64,000 bases of DNA from Bacillota bacterium (GTDB taxonomy: Bacteria > Bacillota > Clostridia > Christensenellales > DTU072). The notes beneath the pieces were generated by a model. The model searched no databases, was not told the DNA's origin, and saw nothing but the letters and a program-made list of their open reading frames with translations. The first letter of the stretch is position 1, and each line of letters opens with the position of its first letter. Positions 26,040-35,329 of this stretch are shown piece by piece. A program made the position numbers and the translations under genes. The DNA lies in NCBI GenBank assembly GCA_023394875.1, contig JAEXAB010000003.1, positions 186,001 to 250,000 of the forward strand, read 5' to 3'.

Positions 26040-28700
26040 ATGGAATTCTACAGCAGAAATCTAAACGAAGTTTTGTCGTCGCTCAACACCAACCCTGACG
26101 GCTTAACTAGCGCCGAAGCCGCAAAAAGACTGGCGGAAAACGGCAAAAACGAACTGGATCAAGGCAAAAAGAAGTCTCTTATCGCCAAGTTCTTTGCCCA
26201 GTTTAAGGACGTAATGATAATAGTCCTTATTGCAGCGGCAGTTGTATCGGCGATAATCGCCGTAGTAGAAAAAACCTATGGGGATTTAATCGACAGCGGT
26301 ATTATTATGCTTATCGTTATTATAAACGCGATAATCGGCGTAGCGCAAGAAAGTAAAGCCGAAGCGGCGCTGGAGGCGTTGAAAAAGATGAACAAGCCTT
26401 TCAGTAAAGTATTACGAAACGGAGAACTTATTTCGGTAAAGAGCGAAGAACTAGTAGTAGGCGATATAGTTCAGCTTGATTCGGGCGACATAGTTCCTGC
26501 TGATTTACGGCTAATTTCTTCGGCGTCACTAAAAATCGAAGAAGCCGCTCTTACCGGAGAATCGGTACCTGCAGAAAAAGACTACCAAAAAGAAATTGCC
26601 GAAAACTCTCCCTTAGGAGACAGAAGCAATATGGCTTACAGCAGCGGTATAGTTTCTTACGGCAGAGGCCGCGGCGTAGTTGTGGGCACAGGTATGAATA
26701 CCGAAGTCGGTAAAATCGCTCAGCTCCTTTCGGAAGCCGACAGCCAGACCACTCCCCTACAAAGACAGCTAGGAAAGACCGCAAAGGTTCTTAGCGTAAT
26801 AGTACTAGTAATTGCGGTAATAATTTTCGCCGTATCATTAATAAGAAAAACACCTATAATAGAAAGTTTCATGACGGCAGTGGCCATTGCCGTAGCCGCT
26901 ATCCCCGAAGGTTTGCCCGCCGTTGTTACCATAGTTTTGGCTATCGGCGTTCAACGTATGAGTAAAAGAAATGCAATTATAAGAAACCTTCCCGCCGTAG
27001 AAACGTTGGGTTGCTGCGAAATTATTTGCAGTGACAAGACAGGCACACTAACTCTTAACCAAATGACGGTTAAAGAAATATTCACCATAAGCGGCGGAGC
27101 CGTAAAAGAAGACGGCTATGACGATAATAACGACCGAAAACTACTTGTTAGGGCAATGACCCTTTGTAACGACTCTCAGGAAGCGGCAGGCGCTTTGTTA
27201 GGCGACCCTACCGAAACAGCCCTTGTTTACTTTGCAAAAAACAAAGGTTTCGTTTATACAACGTTGAAAGAAGATTGGCAAAGAATTGACGAAATCCCCT
27301 TTGATTCCGTCCGTAAACTTATGACCACGGTAAACAAAAACGGAGAGGAAACGGTAGCTCATATCAAGGGCGCAACCGACCTTATGCTCAATAAATGTAA
27401 ATATATAATGGATAACGGTCAAATCCGCGGTATAACCGAAGCTGATTTTGAAGCCATTAAGGAAGCCAACCACAATATGGCTAAGCAAGCCTTGCGCGTA
27501 TTGGGCGTTGCCGTAAAATATGAAAACTTAGACAAAAAAGACACCTTAGAACAAGATATGGTTTTCGTTGGTCTTGTTGGTATGATTGACCCGCCCCGCC
27601 CCGAAGTAAGAAACGCCGTCAGCGTTTGTATTAAGGCAGGTATGCGCGCTATTATGATTACCGGAGACCATATCGATACCGCCTCTGCAATAGCTAAAGA
27701 AATCGGCATTTTAAGAGCAGGCGACAAGGTTATGACAGGAGCGGAAATTGATAAGCTAAGCGATACGGAATTTGCCGCTATTATAAAAGAATACAGCGTG
27801 TTCGCCCGCGTCAGTCCCGAAAACAAAGTTCGTATAGTGAAAGCTTACCGCAGTTTTGGTAGCGTTGTTGCTATGACCGGTGACGGCGTAAACGACGCTC
27901 CGTCAATAAAAGAAGCCGACATCGGCATTGGTATGGGAATAACCGGTACCGACGTATCTAAAGGCGCTGCCGATATGATTTTAACGGATGACAATTTCGC
28001 AACAATTATCGGAGCCGTTGAGGAAGGAAGAAAAATCTTCTCCAATATCAAAAAGGCATTACAGTTCTTATTATCGGCAAACATCGCCGAAGTGCTTTGC
28101 TTGTTTATCGCAACAATATTCTTAGGCACTAAGTTCTTAACCCCCGTTATGATACTTTGGGTTAACCTTGTTACCGACAGTCTCCCTGCCCTCTCCTTAG
28201 GTATGGAAGAAGCCGACAAGGACGTTATGAACTACCCGCCCAGAAAATCAAATTCCAGTTTGTTCCGCGGGAAAATGGGCAAGGATATTCTTATTCAGGG
28301 CGTAATGCAAACAGGCTTGGTAATGCTGAGTTTCTGCTTCGGTAATTATATCCTAACCGACGGCGTAACCAACCACAGCGTAGCTATGACAATGGCATTT
28401 TTAAGCCTCTGCTTAATTCAGCTCTTCCACAGCTACAATATGAAAGACCATAACAACAGCATATTCAATAAAGACCTATTCAAAAACAAATGGCTCAACC
28501 TGTCCTTCCTTGTTGGCGTAGTTTTAATCGTAATGGTTATTCTTATCCCGCCCTTCCAAACGATATTCGACACAGCAAGCCTAACTTGGTATGAATGGTT
28601 AATATCCATAGGCTGCGCGATAATGATTATTCCTATGGTGGAGATTCAAAAGGTTATACAAAAATTAGTAAAGAAGAAAAAAGCCCCTGTTCAGGAATAA
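26040..28700 (+). CDS. P-type cation ATPase, probably Mn2+ efflux
   Basis: 886 residues, P2-type. N-terminal cation ATPase domain; A-domain T-G-E-S near residue 177; M4 motif P-E-G-L-P near 288 as in Ca2+/Mn2+ pumps; phosphorylation site D-K-T-G-T-L-T near 332; nucleotide domain with K-G-A near 440; hinge T-G-D-G-V-N-D-A-P near 614; six further C-terminal helices after M4. ATP hydrolysis drives cation export. By family alone Ca2+ would be the default, but the yybP-ykoY riboswitch directly upstream argues for Mn2+, as for Lactococcus YoaB. SD AAGGAG lies shortly after the terminator. The last residues are Lys-rich. Confidence 0.92.
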   Translation: MEFYSRNLNEVLSSLNTNPDGLTSAEAAKRLAENGKNELDQGKKKSLIAKFFAQFKDVMIIVLIAAAVVSAIIAVVEKTYGDLIDSGIIMLIVIINAIIGVAQESKAEAALEALKKMNKPFSKVLRNGELISVKSEELVVGDIVQLDSGDIVPADLRLISSASLKIEEAALTGESVPAEKDYQKEIAENSPLGDRSNMAYSSGIVSYGRGRGVVVGTGMNTEVGKIAQLLSEADSQTTPLQRQLGKTAKVLSVIVLVIAVIIFAVSLIRKTPIIESFMTAVAIAVAAIPEGLPAVVTIVLAIGVQRMSKRNAIIRNLPAVETLGCCEIICSDKTGTLTLNQMTVKEIFTISGGAVKEDGYDDNNDRKLLVRAMTLCNDSQEAAGALLGDPTETALVYFAKNKGFVYTTLKEDWQRIDEIPFDSVRKLMTTVNKNGEETVAHIKGATDLMLNKCKYIMDNGQIRGITEADFEAIKEANHNMAKQALRVLGVAVKYENLDKKDTLEQDMVFVGLVGMIDPPRPEVRNAVSVCIKAGMRAIMITGDHIDTASAIAKEIGILRAGDKVMTGAEIDKLSDTEFAAIIKEYSVFARVSPENKVRIVKAYRSFGSVVAMTGDGVNDAPSIKEADIGIGMGITGTDVSKGAADMILTDDNFATIIGAVEEGRKIFSNIKKALQFLLSANIAEVLCLFIATIFLGTKFLTPVMILWVNLVTDSLPALSLGMEEADKDVMNYPPRKSNSSLFRGKMGKDILIQGVMQTGLVMLSFCFGNYILTDGVTNHSVAMTMAFLSLCLIQLFHSYNMKDHNNSIFNKDLFKNKWLNLSFLVGVVLIVMVILIPPFQTIFDTASLTWYEWLISIGCAIMIIPMVEIQKVIQKLVKKKKAPVQE

Positions 28701-28720
28701 TTTCCTTACAAAAAAATATC

Positions 28721-28750
28721 GGCGCTTGCAGATTTTGCAGGCGCCTTTTT
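28721..28750 (+). terminator. Terminator of the P-type ATPase gene
   Basis: GGCGCTTGCA (28721-28730) pairs with TGCAGGCGCC (28736-28745), with one G-U, followed by five T. Confidence 0.85.
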
Positions 28751-28758
28751 AATTATAT

Positions 28759-28790
28759 AAAAAGGTCTGCCGATTTAGCAGACCTTTTTT
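28759..28790. terminator. Second, bidirectional terminator
   Basis: AAAAAGGTCTGC and GCAGACCTTTTTT flank a 7-nt loop. A-tract and T-tract on opposite sides allow it to stop the ATPase transcript and, from the other side, the GGGtGRT transcript. Confidence 0.85.
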
Positions 28791-28807
28791 ATTTGTGATA
28801 TTGCTTA

Positions 28808-29806
28808 TTATTTGCTTGCCTCTTCTACGGCTACGGCTACCGCAACGGTTGCGCCTACCATAGGATTGTTACCCATACCAATAAGCCCCATCATTTCTAC
28901 GTGAGCGGGAACCGATGAGCTGCCTGCAAACTGAGCGTCAGAGTGCATACGTCCCATTGTGTCGGTCATACCGTAAGAAGCGGGACCTGCGCCCATGTTG
29001 TCGGGGTGAAGAGTTCTGCCTGTTCCGCCGCCGCTTGCTACTGAGAAGTATGTCTTGCCGTTTTCTAGCGCCCATTTCTTATAGGTGCCCGATACGGGAT
29101 GTTGGAAACGTGTAGGATTGGTGGAGTTGCCGGTTATTCCTACGTCTACTCCTTCCTTAATCATTATTGCAACGCCTTCGTTTACGTCGTCGGCGCCGTA
29201 GCAACGAACCTTAGCTCTTTCGCCGTTGCTGTATGCCTTTTCTTTAACTATGTGAAGGCAATCTGCGCATTGGTCGTATTGGGTTTGTACGTAAGTAAAA
29301 CCGTTAATACGGGAAATAATAAATGCGGCGTCTTTGCCAAGACCGTTTAGGATAACTCTTAACGGTTCTTTTCTTACTTTATTAGCGCTCTTAGCGATAC
29401 CGATTGCGCCTTCTGCAGCTGCAAAGGATTCATGTCCTGCAACAAAGGCAAAACATTTGGTTTCTTCTCTGAGAAGTTTGGCAGCCAAGTTGCCGTGGCC
29501 TAAGCCTACTTTTCTGATTTCCGCAACACTGCCGGGCACGCAGAATGCTTGCAGACCGATACCGATAGCCTCAGCGGCGTCCGCTGCTTTCTTGCAGCCT
29601 TTCTTTATTGCTATAGCGCAACCAAGGGTATAAGCCCAAACTGCGTTTTCAAAGCATATAGGCTGAATTCCTTTTACCAAAGCATCTACATCAATGCCCT
29701 TACCTAAGCAGAGTTCTCTTGCTTCTTCTAAGCTTGCGATACCTTGCTTACTAAGCTCGGCTTCGATTTTTGCTTTTCTTCTGTCATATCCTTCAAACGT
29801 AACCAT
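28808..29806 (-). CDS. GGGtGRT family protein (EF_0830-like), function unknown
   Basis: 332 residues, soluble. It carries the family's naming motif G-G-G-T-G-R-T followed by L-H-P-D-N-M-G-A-G-P-A-S-Y-G-M near residue 270, then M-H-S-D-A-Q-F-A-G-S-S-S-V-P-A-H-V-E. The middle has V-I-L-N-G-L-G-K-D-A-A-F-I-I-S and several Cys (C-A-D-C-L-H near residue 190; others near 32, 51, 63 and 69). I know it only as a conserved uncharacterised family. It follows the NifU-like gene by 9 nt with an SD of AGGAGG. The pair likely works together; metal or Fe-S chemistry is an inference from the partner and the Cys residues. Confidence 0.82.
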   Translation of the reverse strand: MVTFEGYDRRKAKIEAELSKQGIASLEEARELCLGKGIDVDALVKGIQPICFENAVWAYTLGCAIAIKKGCKKAADAAEAIGIGLQAFCVPGSVAEIRKVGLGHGNLAAKLLREETKCFAFVAGHESFAAAEGAIGIAKSANKVRKEPLRVILNGLGKDAAFIISRINGFTYVQTQYDQCADCLHIVKEKAYSNGERAKVRCYGADDVNEGVAIMIKEGVDVGITGNSTNPTRFQHPVSGTYKKWALENGKTYFSVASGGGTGRTLHPDNMGAGPASYGMTDTMGRMHSDAQFAGSSSVPAHVEMMGLIGMGNNPMVGATVAVAVAVEEASK

Positions 29807-29815
29807 TTTTACCTC

Positions 29816-30511
29816 CTATTCTACTCTGGGGTTTATCTTCTTGACAGCTTCATTGAATCTGCCATAGGAGCCTATACACTTGTTAAAAGCTTCGGTCGGG
29901 TTGATGCCTTTAACGTTTATCATTTCCAGCATTTGTCCCAAACGGATAAACTCATAACCAATAACTTCGCCCTCTTCGTCAAGACCTATTCTGGTAACGT
30001 AGCCTTCTGCCATTTCTAAGTAGCGTACGCCCTTAGCGCTTGTAGAATACATAGTACCTATTTGGCTTCTGAGACCTTTGCCCAAATCTTCCAATCCTGC
30101 GCCGATAAGAAGTCCGTCTTCACTGAAAGCAGACTGAGTTCTTCCGTAAACTATTTGGAGGAACAATTCTCTCATAGCGGTATTGATAGCGTCGCAAACA
30201 AGGTCTGTGTTCAACGCTTCCAAAATGGTTTTTCCGGTAAGAATTTCGGCAGCCATAGCCGCAGAGTGAGTCATACCCGAACAGCCTATTGTTTCAACAA
30301 GAGCTTCCTCGATTATTCCGTTTTTTACGTTAAGTGTAAGCTTGCAAGCACCCTGCTGAGGAGCGCACCAGCCAACGCCGTGTGTTAAGCCGCTGATATC
30401 TTTAATTTCTTTAGATTGCACCCATCTTCCTTCTTCGGGTATGGGAGCAGGTCCGTGGTTCGGTCCTTTTTTGACGCAAACCATTTTTTCTACTTCATGA
30501 GTAAATTGCAC
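29816..30511 (-). CDS. NifU/IscU-like scaffold domain protein (EF_0831-like)
   Basis: 231 residues from GTG 30511. This start is chosen because GGAGG sits 9 nt upstream, while an upstream in-frame start at 30580 would lie inside the promoter. Residues about 65-125 resemble the IscU/NifU N-terminal fold: V-E-T-I-G-C-S-G-M-T-H-S-A-A-M-A-A-E-I-L-T-G-K-T, with a Cys at the usual ligand position; other Cys occur at G-W-C-A-P and L-V-C-D-A. Probably assembles or carries an Fe-S cluster or a similar cofactor for the downstream GGGtGRT protein. Strictly, only the similarity and the operon are visible. Confidence 0.75.
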   Translation of the reverse strand: MQFTHEVEKMVCVKKGPNHGPAPIPEEGRWVQSKEIKDISGLTHGVGWCAPQQGACKLTLNVKNGIIEEALVETIGCSGMTHSAAMAAEILTGKTILEALNTDLVCDAINTAMRELFLQIVYGRTQSAFSEDGLLIGAGLEDLGKGLRSQIGTMYSTSAKGVRYLEMAEGYVTRIGLDEEGEVIGYEFIRLGQMLEMINVKGINPTEAFNKCIGSYGRFNEAVKKINPRVE

Positions 30512-30551
30512 TGTATATATCCTCCATTTTATTAGATTTAGTTCCTTAGTA

Positions 30552-30580
30552 ATTGTATCATAACGCCGCCTTTTTGGCAA
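30552..30580 (-). promoter_or_regulatory. Promoter of the NifU-like/GGGtGRT operon
   Basis: Minus strand TTGCCA (30580-30575), 17-bp spacer, TACAAT (30557-30552) extended by TG two bases before. It settles the NifU-like start at 30511. Confidence 0.7.
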
Positions 30581-30605
30581 TTGTTAAGAATATGAATTCT
30601 ATAAA

Positions 30606-33155
30606 TTATTTATTGATAGAGTCCTTTTGTTCCTTTAATTTTTCGTTTAATTTTTCTATTTTTTGGGCGAAATCGGTTTTTTTACGCTCTGTTTTGAACA
30701 AGCTCCAAATAGCCGTCTGTAGGAAGGTTACAAGTAACGCGCTAATAGCGGCGCCCATTGCCAAAAGTCCCGTCAACTGCTTAATAATTATATTTTCGCT
30801 GACGAAGAAAACCGACAAACATACCGAAATAATAATAAGCGCGCTGGAAAATACAGCCGGTAAGGCTTCCACAGCCGAAGCAACGGCGCATTCTTTGGAA
30901 GAAGTGAACTTACTCCTTTTCTTTTCAAAGGTGTTGGCGTACAAAATGGCGTAGTCTACGGTGCAGCCTAGCTGAACGCTGCTCAAAATTATATAAATCA
31001 TGAAGTTTACCGAAACCCCCGCCAGGAAAGCTATGGATAAGTTTATCCAGATTCCAAGTTCAATTATCAGTACCATAAACAAGCTCTTTAGCGGGTTGCG
31101 CAAAAGGAAAGCGACTATTACATAAATTATTATTACGCTTACTACCGTTACGCGTAAAAAATCAATCGGGGTAAGTTCTCTCATGTCGTAAGTGCCGGTA
31201 AGCATACCAATAGAATAGCTCTTTGCGCCGAAATATTTCTTTCTTACCTCTTCCATATATTTATAACTTTTTGCGGACGCGTCGTCTTCGGCGCTGCCGT
31301 TAATGCTTATGGTATAAAGGGTGTACCATTCTCCGTCCACTTTGGCAAAGTAGGAGCTAAGAACACGCAAATCCACGCCCTCTAACATAGAAGTTATGTT
31401 CATATTCTCAAAGTCGTATTTGTCTAAAACTTCGTACACGTCCAATCCCATATTTTCAAAAAAGTTTTCATAGATGGTAGGATAACTTTGGACGTTTTTT
31501 GGTAGTTCGTTAAGAGTTTTTTGCAAGGACTCCAGTTTGGTGTTCTTGCCTGTTTTTTCATCATAGCCGCCGATTAAAATATCAAGGGTGGCAATCAATG
31601 TTTCGGAATCTAATTTCATCATGGTAAACGCGCCCATAACCCCTGCAACCTTGCCGTTGGGGTCGCTCTCTATTTCCCTAATAAAATCTTCCTGTGTGCC
31701 TGTTTTGGTAAGGAGAGGCACTGCCATTATCATTTGGTTGCCTAGTTCGTAAGCTATTTCCTTTTCGGGAGTATTTAGTTCGTTATGGTAAAGCTCAAAA
31801 TAGCTGTAATTTAATTTTGACTGTCCGATAAAGGAAGGTACCAACAAGCCTACGGCTATTACTATCAATACAATCCTTTGCCATACCGAAAACTTTGCTA
31901 TCGGTCTGATTACGGAATCCTTGCTTATCGGCTTGAATTTCTCTTTCTTTTGCTGCATTTTTTTGTTGATGGAATCGGTAAAGTGATGGGTGGTTTTCAA
32001 AATCGCCTTATCCAGGAGCAAAGTAATAATCGGTTGTAACAAAAGTACCGATAATAAGGACAACGCAATACCTTTAATAATTACGTTGGCTATATCCTTA
32101 CCTATCCCAAAACGCATAAAATACAAAGCGGCAAAACCGCCAATAGTAGTTAGCCCGCTTGCAAAAATACTAGTGGCAACTTCGGGGATTGCCGACTTCG
32201 TGGATTCCAGCGCGTCAAGAGTTTTTCTATGCTGCCTGTAGTTATGCATATAAAAAATCGCATAGTCTAAGGTTATTGCAAGCTGTAAAACCGCGCTTGT
32301 AGCAAAGGAAATTATACTAATAGAAGGGTACAAATAGTTTATACCCATACTGATTATTATGCTTATTCCCAAAGTTAATATAAGAATAAGGGGTTCTACA
32401 AAACTGGAACTTGTAAGTAAAAGTATGATAATAACGGCAATAACCGCATATACGATAAAATTCGGCAGGTCGTTTAGGGTGTCTTCAAGTACGTTTTGCG
32501 CTGTTTCCGTCATACCCGCACTAGCTAGTTCTCTACCCTTTAGTTCGTTTTTTATCCCGTCAAGCAATGCGTACGCTTCGGCGGTGGAGGGAGAATGCTC
32601 AAGCATAATAAGCAGAATATAGTCGTATTGACCGTTTCCTATTTCCCTTTTTAGATATTTTTGCAGTCCGCTTGTATCTATGGTAAGACTTTGCAAGCCC
32701 AACAATTTTACGTATTGCGCGTAGCTTTTGAGTAAAGTGTTGCTATTTAACGACGCTTCCAGTTCGGCTGCGTCTAAATCCCCCAAGTCAAAATCCAACT
32801 TATCTATCTGTTGTTGAAACTCTTCCATAGAAGACGCGTCTTCCACCCAAATAAGTTGGGCTATGCCGTCCATATTCCTTATATTATTGACTTTTTCTAT
32901 CAAATCGGCATCGTTTTCGGTCCCTCTTACTACTATAGTTGCGTCGCCTCTTATGTTAAAATTGGTCTTTAGAAAGGCAAATCCTTTGGCTGTGTCAAAA
33001 TCTTCTGTGAAATAGCTCATCATATCGGAGTTTATTTTGTCTTCGTCCAATACCAAAAATACCGTTCCCAGTATGGACAAAACCAGCACGATGGCAAATA
33101 CCAACAATATATAAGCCTTGTATTTTATAACAAAGTTACTGAATTTATTTAACAC
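30606..33155 (-). CDS. RND/MMPL family transporter, second of a tandem pair
   Basis: 849 residues from GTG 33155 (SD GGAGG, 8 nt). Layout: helix 1 at about 12-35, a large extracellular loop (about 36-220), five to six helices (about 225-395), a linker, helix 7 near 425, a second large loop and a final helix bundle from about 690. This is the two-repeat MMPL/SSD plan. G-G-F-A-A-L-Y-F-M-R-F-G near residue 345 and Q-L-G-C-T-V-D-Y-A-I-L near 755 match the membrane motifs. It starts 11 bp inside the preceding paralogue. The second loop is longer than in the paralogue by roughly 65 residues. Proton-driven export of lipid or amphiphile is inferred from the family. Confidence 0.85.
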   Translation of the reverse strand: MLNKFSNFVIKYKAYILLVFAIVLVLSILGTVFLVLDEDKINSDMMSYFTEDFDTAKGFAFLKTNFNIRGDATIVVRGTENDADLIEKVNNIRNMDGIAQLIWVEDASSMEEFQQQIDKLDFDLGDLDAAELEASLNSNTLLKSYAQYVKLLGLQSLTIDTSGLQKYLKREIGNGQYDYILLIMLEHSPSTAEAYALLDGIKNELKGRELASAGMTETAQNVLEDTLNDLPNFIVYAVIAVIIILLLTSSSFVEPLILILTLGISIIISMGINYLYPSISIISFATSAVLQLAITLDYAIFYMHNYRQHRKTLDALESTKSAIPEVATSIFASGLTTIGGFAALYFMRFGIGKDIANVIIKGIALSLLSVLLLQPIITLLLDKAILKTTHHFTDSINKKMQQKKEKFKPISKDSVIRPIAKFSVWQRIVLIVIAVGLLVPSFIGQSKLNYSYFELYHNELNTPEKEIAYELGNQMIMAVPLLTKTGTQEDFIREIESDPNGKVAGVMGAFTMMKLDSETLIATLDILIGGYDEKTGKNTKLESLQKTLNELPKNVQSYPTIYENFFENMGLDVYEVLDKYDFENMNITSMLEGVDLRVLSSYFAKVDGEWYTLYTISINGSAEDDASAKSYKYMEEVRKKYFGAKSYSIGMLTGTYDMRELTPIDFLRVTVVSVIIIYVIVAFLLRNPLKSLFMVLIIELGIWINLSIAFLAGVSVNFMIYIILSSVQLGCTVDYAILYANTFEKKRSKFTSSKECAVASAVEALPAVFSSALIIISVCLSVFFVSENIIIKQLTGLLAMGAAISALLVTFLQTAIWSLFKTERKKTDFAQKIEKLNEKLKEQKDSINK

Positions 33156-35319
33156 CTAAAATACCTCCGGTTTTTCCTTTTTTCTCTCTTTTCTTAAAAT
33201 ATATAAGCAAACAGGGAAGAACAAATATTACCAGAACAAAACTGATAATTGCTCCTCTAGTAAGCATTAGCGCCATTTCTTTTACTAACAGGTTGGCGGT
33301 TACAAAATACACGCTCATGCATGCGCCCATAATTATTGCGGCGCTTGTAGTAATGGACGGGAAGGCGCTTTCCGTTGCTTTTTTTATAGCTGACAGCGTA
33401 TTATCTTCCACAGCCAAAGCTTCGTTAAACCTAGACGTCAGTAAAATTGCGTAGTCCACCATACAGCCTAATTGAACACTGCTTAGTATTATGTAAATCA
33501 TAAAATTAATCGGTATACCAAGCAAGGTATTTATGCTTATATTTATCCATATAGCAAGCTCAATTAGTATTACCATAATAACAGACTTTAGCGCCGATTT
33601 CAATATAATTGCCATAATAAGAAAAATTATCACCGCGCTTATTAAGGTTACTTTCAGAAAATCTCCCGGAGTAACTTTTGCCATATCCCCAACTCCGGTA
33701 AGTATCCCCAAAGGATAACTTTCTTCAAAATAAAATTCAAGCTTATCAATTATAGAATCATACGCTTGTAACGCCGCCTCATCCTCTGTATCCCCCTCCA
33801 CTGTGGCAAGGTATAAGGCATAATATTTTTCCCCGACTTTGGAAAACAGCATTTTCATGGTGGAGATATTGCCTAAAGGGGTATTAAGCAAGCTTTCTAG
33901 GTCGTTACTATCCATATCCATAAAAGAATATGCTCCCAAAACGTTGGAGATTTTTTCTTCCTCATAGAGGCTTGCGATAAACTCCTTCTGACTGCCGTTT
34001 TTACTTTGCAAAGGTACGGCTATTATAATTTGATTGGCTAGCTTTTCGGCTAAGATTTGTTGAGCGGTATTTTCCTTAGCCGGCGGAAAAATTTTCAGGT
34101 AGCTGAACTTCACGTTATCTTGCCCGAAAAAACTAGGCAACACCAACAAAATAGCCATTATCGCAATAACGTATCTTAATTTTAACGTGCTTTTTACCAC
34201 TTTGGAAAAGTTTATTTTTAGCTTTTTGTGTTCGGTTTTTTTAACAAGCTTATCAAAAGCCACCATTAGACAAGGTTGCAGGAACAAAACGGAAATAAGG
34301 GACATTACTACTCCCTTAATAATAACGCTTGCAAGGTCGGCTCCTACCTTAAACTGCATAAAGTAAAGCGCGGCAAAACCTCCTATGGTAGTAAGACCGC
34401 TTGTCATTACGCTGACAATCGTCCTAGGCAAGGCTTTTTTGGCGGCTTCTATCGGGTTGAACATCAAACGGTCTTCTTTATAAGCGTTGAGAAGGAAAAT
34501 TGCGTAATCCATAGTTAAGCCTAATTGAATTACTCCGCTTGCCGCAAAGCTAATTATACTTACGTCATGCAAAACATAATTAGTGCCCATATTTACAAGG
34601 ATACTGACCGCCATTGTAATAATCAAAATAATCGGGTCTACAAAGCTGTCGGTTGCCACTAACAAAATAATCATTACCGCAATTATGCTGAATATAAAAT
34701 AAAAGGGAATTTCTTTCAGCGTCTGTTTCATAACGGTGTCGGCTAAAGCCGTCATTCCCGAAATCGCCACTTCTCTATTGAGATTGCCGCTTAGTTCCTT
34801 TCTTATCTGCTTATGAACCTCAAAAGCCTCAAAAGTGGACGGAGAATAATTAAAAAGTATCAAAAGTACGTAGTTATAAGAAACAATCTGTCCGTTTTCA
34901 TCAAAATTCGGTTGCCTTAGATATTTTTTTAAGTCCTCGGCGTTAAGATTTATTTTGCTTTTTAGAGACGGGCTATATTCCAGCAAATTTTCTATGGCAA
35001 CAACGTCGTTGTACCATACAAATTGAGTAATCCCCTTTATATCCCTCTTCATTTTCGATATGGAAGAGGCAAGCTCTAGGTCGTTTTCCAATCCTTCCAC
35101 CACCACAAAGGCGTCCCCTTCCACGGCAAAATTCTCTTTGAGAAAAGCTATACCTTCGGCAGATTTTGTTTTTTCGGGCAAATATTCCAACATATTGGAA
35201 TTAATTTTTCCCCCGATAACAACAAAAACGGTACCTACTATACTTGCCGCAACAATTATGCAAGTTATAATAAATACCCATTTTCTGTGCTTTACTACAA
35301 AATCCGCTAGCTTTTGCAT
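33145..35319 (-). CDS. RND/MMPL family transporter, first of a tandem pair
   Basis: 724 residues, same two-repeat plan as the following gene: N-terminal helix near 15-37, loop, helix block about 205-375, helix near 400, shorter second loop and a final block from about 560. Shared landmarks are I-N-S-N-M-L-E-Y near residue 38, T-I-G-G-F-A-A-L-Y-F-M-Q-F near 325 and S-S-V-Q-L-G-C-M-V-D-Y-A-I-L near 620. It begins 10 nt after glmS and overlaps the next transporter by 11 bp, so the three genes are probably co-transcribed. The two transporters may form a hetero-oligomer. No SD is obvious, suggesting coupling to glmS translation. Confidence 0.85.
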   Translation of the reverse strand: MQKLADFVVKHRKWVFIITCIIVAASIVGTVFVVIGGKINSNMLEYLPEKTKSAEGIAFLKENFAVEGDAFVVVEGLENDLELASSISKMKRDIKGITQFVWYNDVVAIENLLEYSPSLKSKINLNAEDLKKYLRQPNFDENGQIVSYNYVLLILFNYSPSTFEAFEVHKQIRKELSGNLNREVAISGMTALADTVMKQTLKEIPFYFIFSIIAVMIILLVATDSFVDPIILIITMAVSILVNMGTNYVLHDVSIISFAASGVIQLGLTMDYAIFLLNAYKEDRLMFNPIEAAKKALPRTIVSVMTSGLTTIGGFAALYFMQFKVGADLASVIIKGVVMSLISVLFLQPCLMVAFDKLVKKTEHKKLKINFSKVVKSTLKLRYVIAIMAILLVLPSFFGQDNVKFSYLKIFPPAKENTAQQILAEKLANQIIIAVPLQSKNGSQKEFIASLYEEEKISNVLGAYSFMDMDSNDLESLLNTPLGNISTMKMLFSKVGEKYYALYLATVEGDTEDEAALQAYDSIIDKLEFYFEESYPLGILTGVGDMAKVTPGDFLKVTLISAVIIFLIMAIILKSALKSVIMVILIELAIWINISINTLLGIPINFMIYIILSSVQLGCMVDYAILLTSRFNEALAVEDNTLSAIKKATESAFPSITTSAAIIMGACMSVYFVTANLLVKEMALMLTRGAIISFVLVIFVLPCLLIYFKKREKKGKTGGILGVK

Positions 35320-35329
35320 TTGCTAATAC

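Noticed and set aside
30512..30580. Longer N-terminus for the NifU-like protein.
   Set aside because: It would overlap the promoter; the GTG at 30511 has a good SD and gives a sensible N-terminus.
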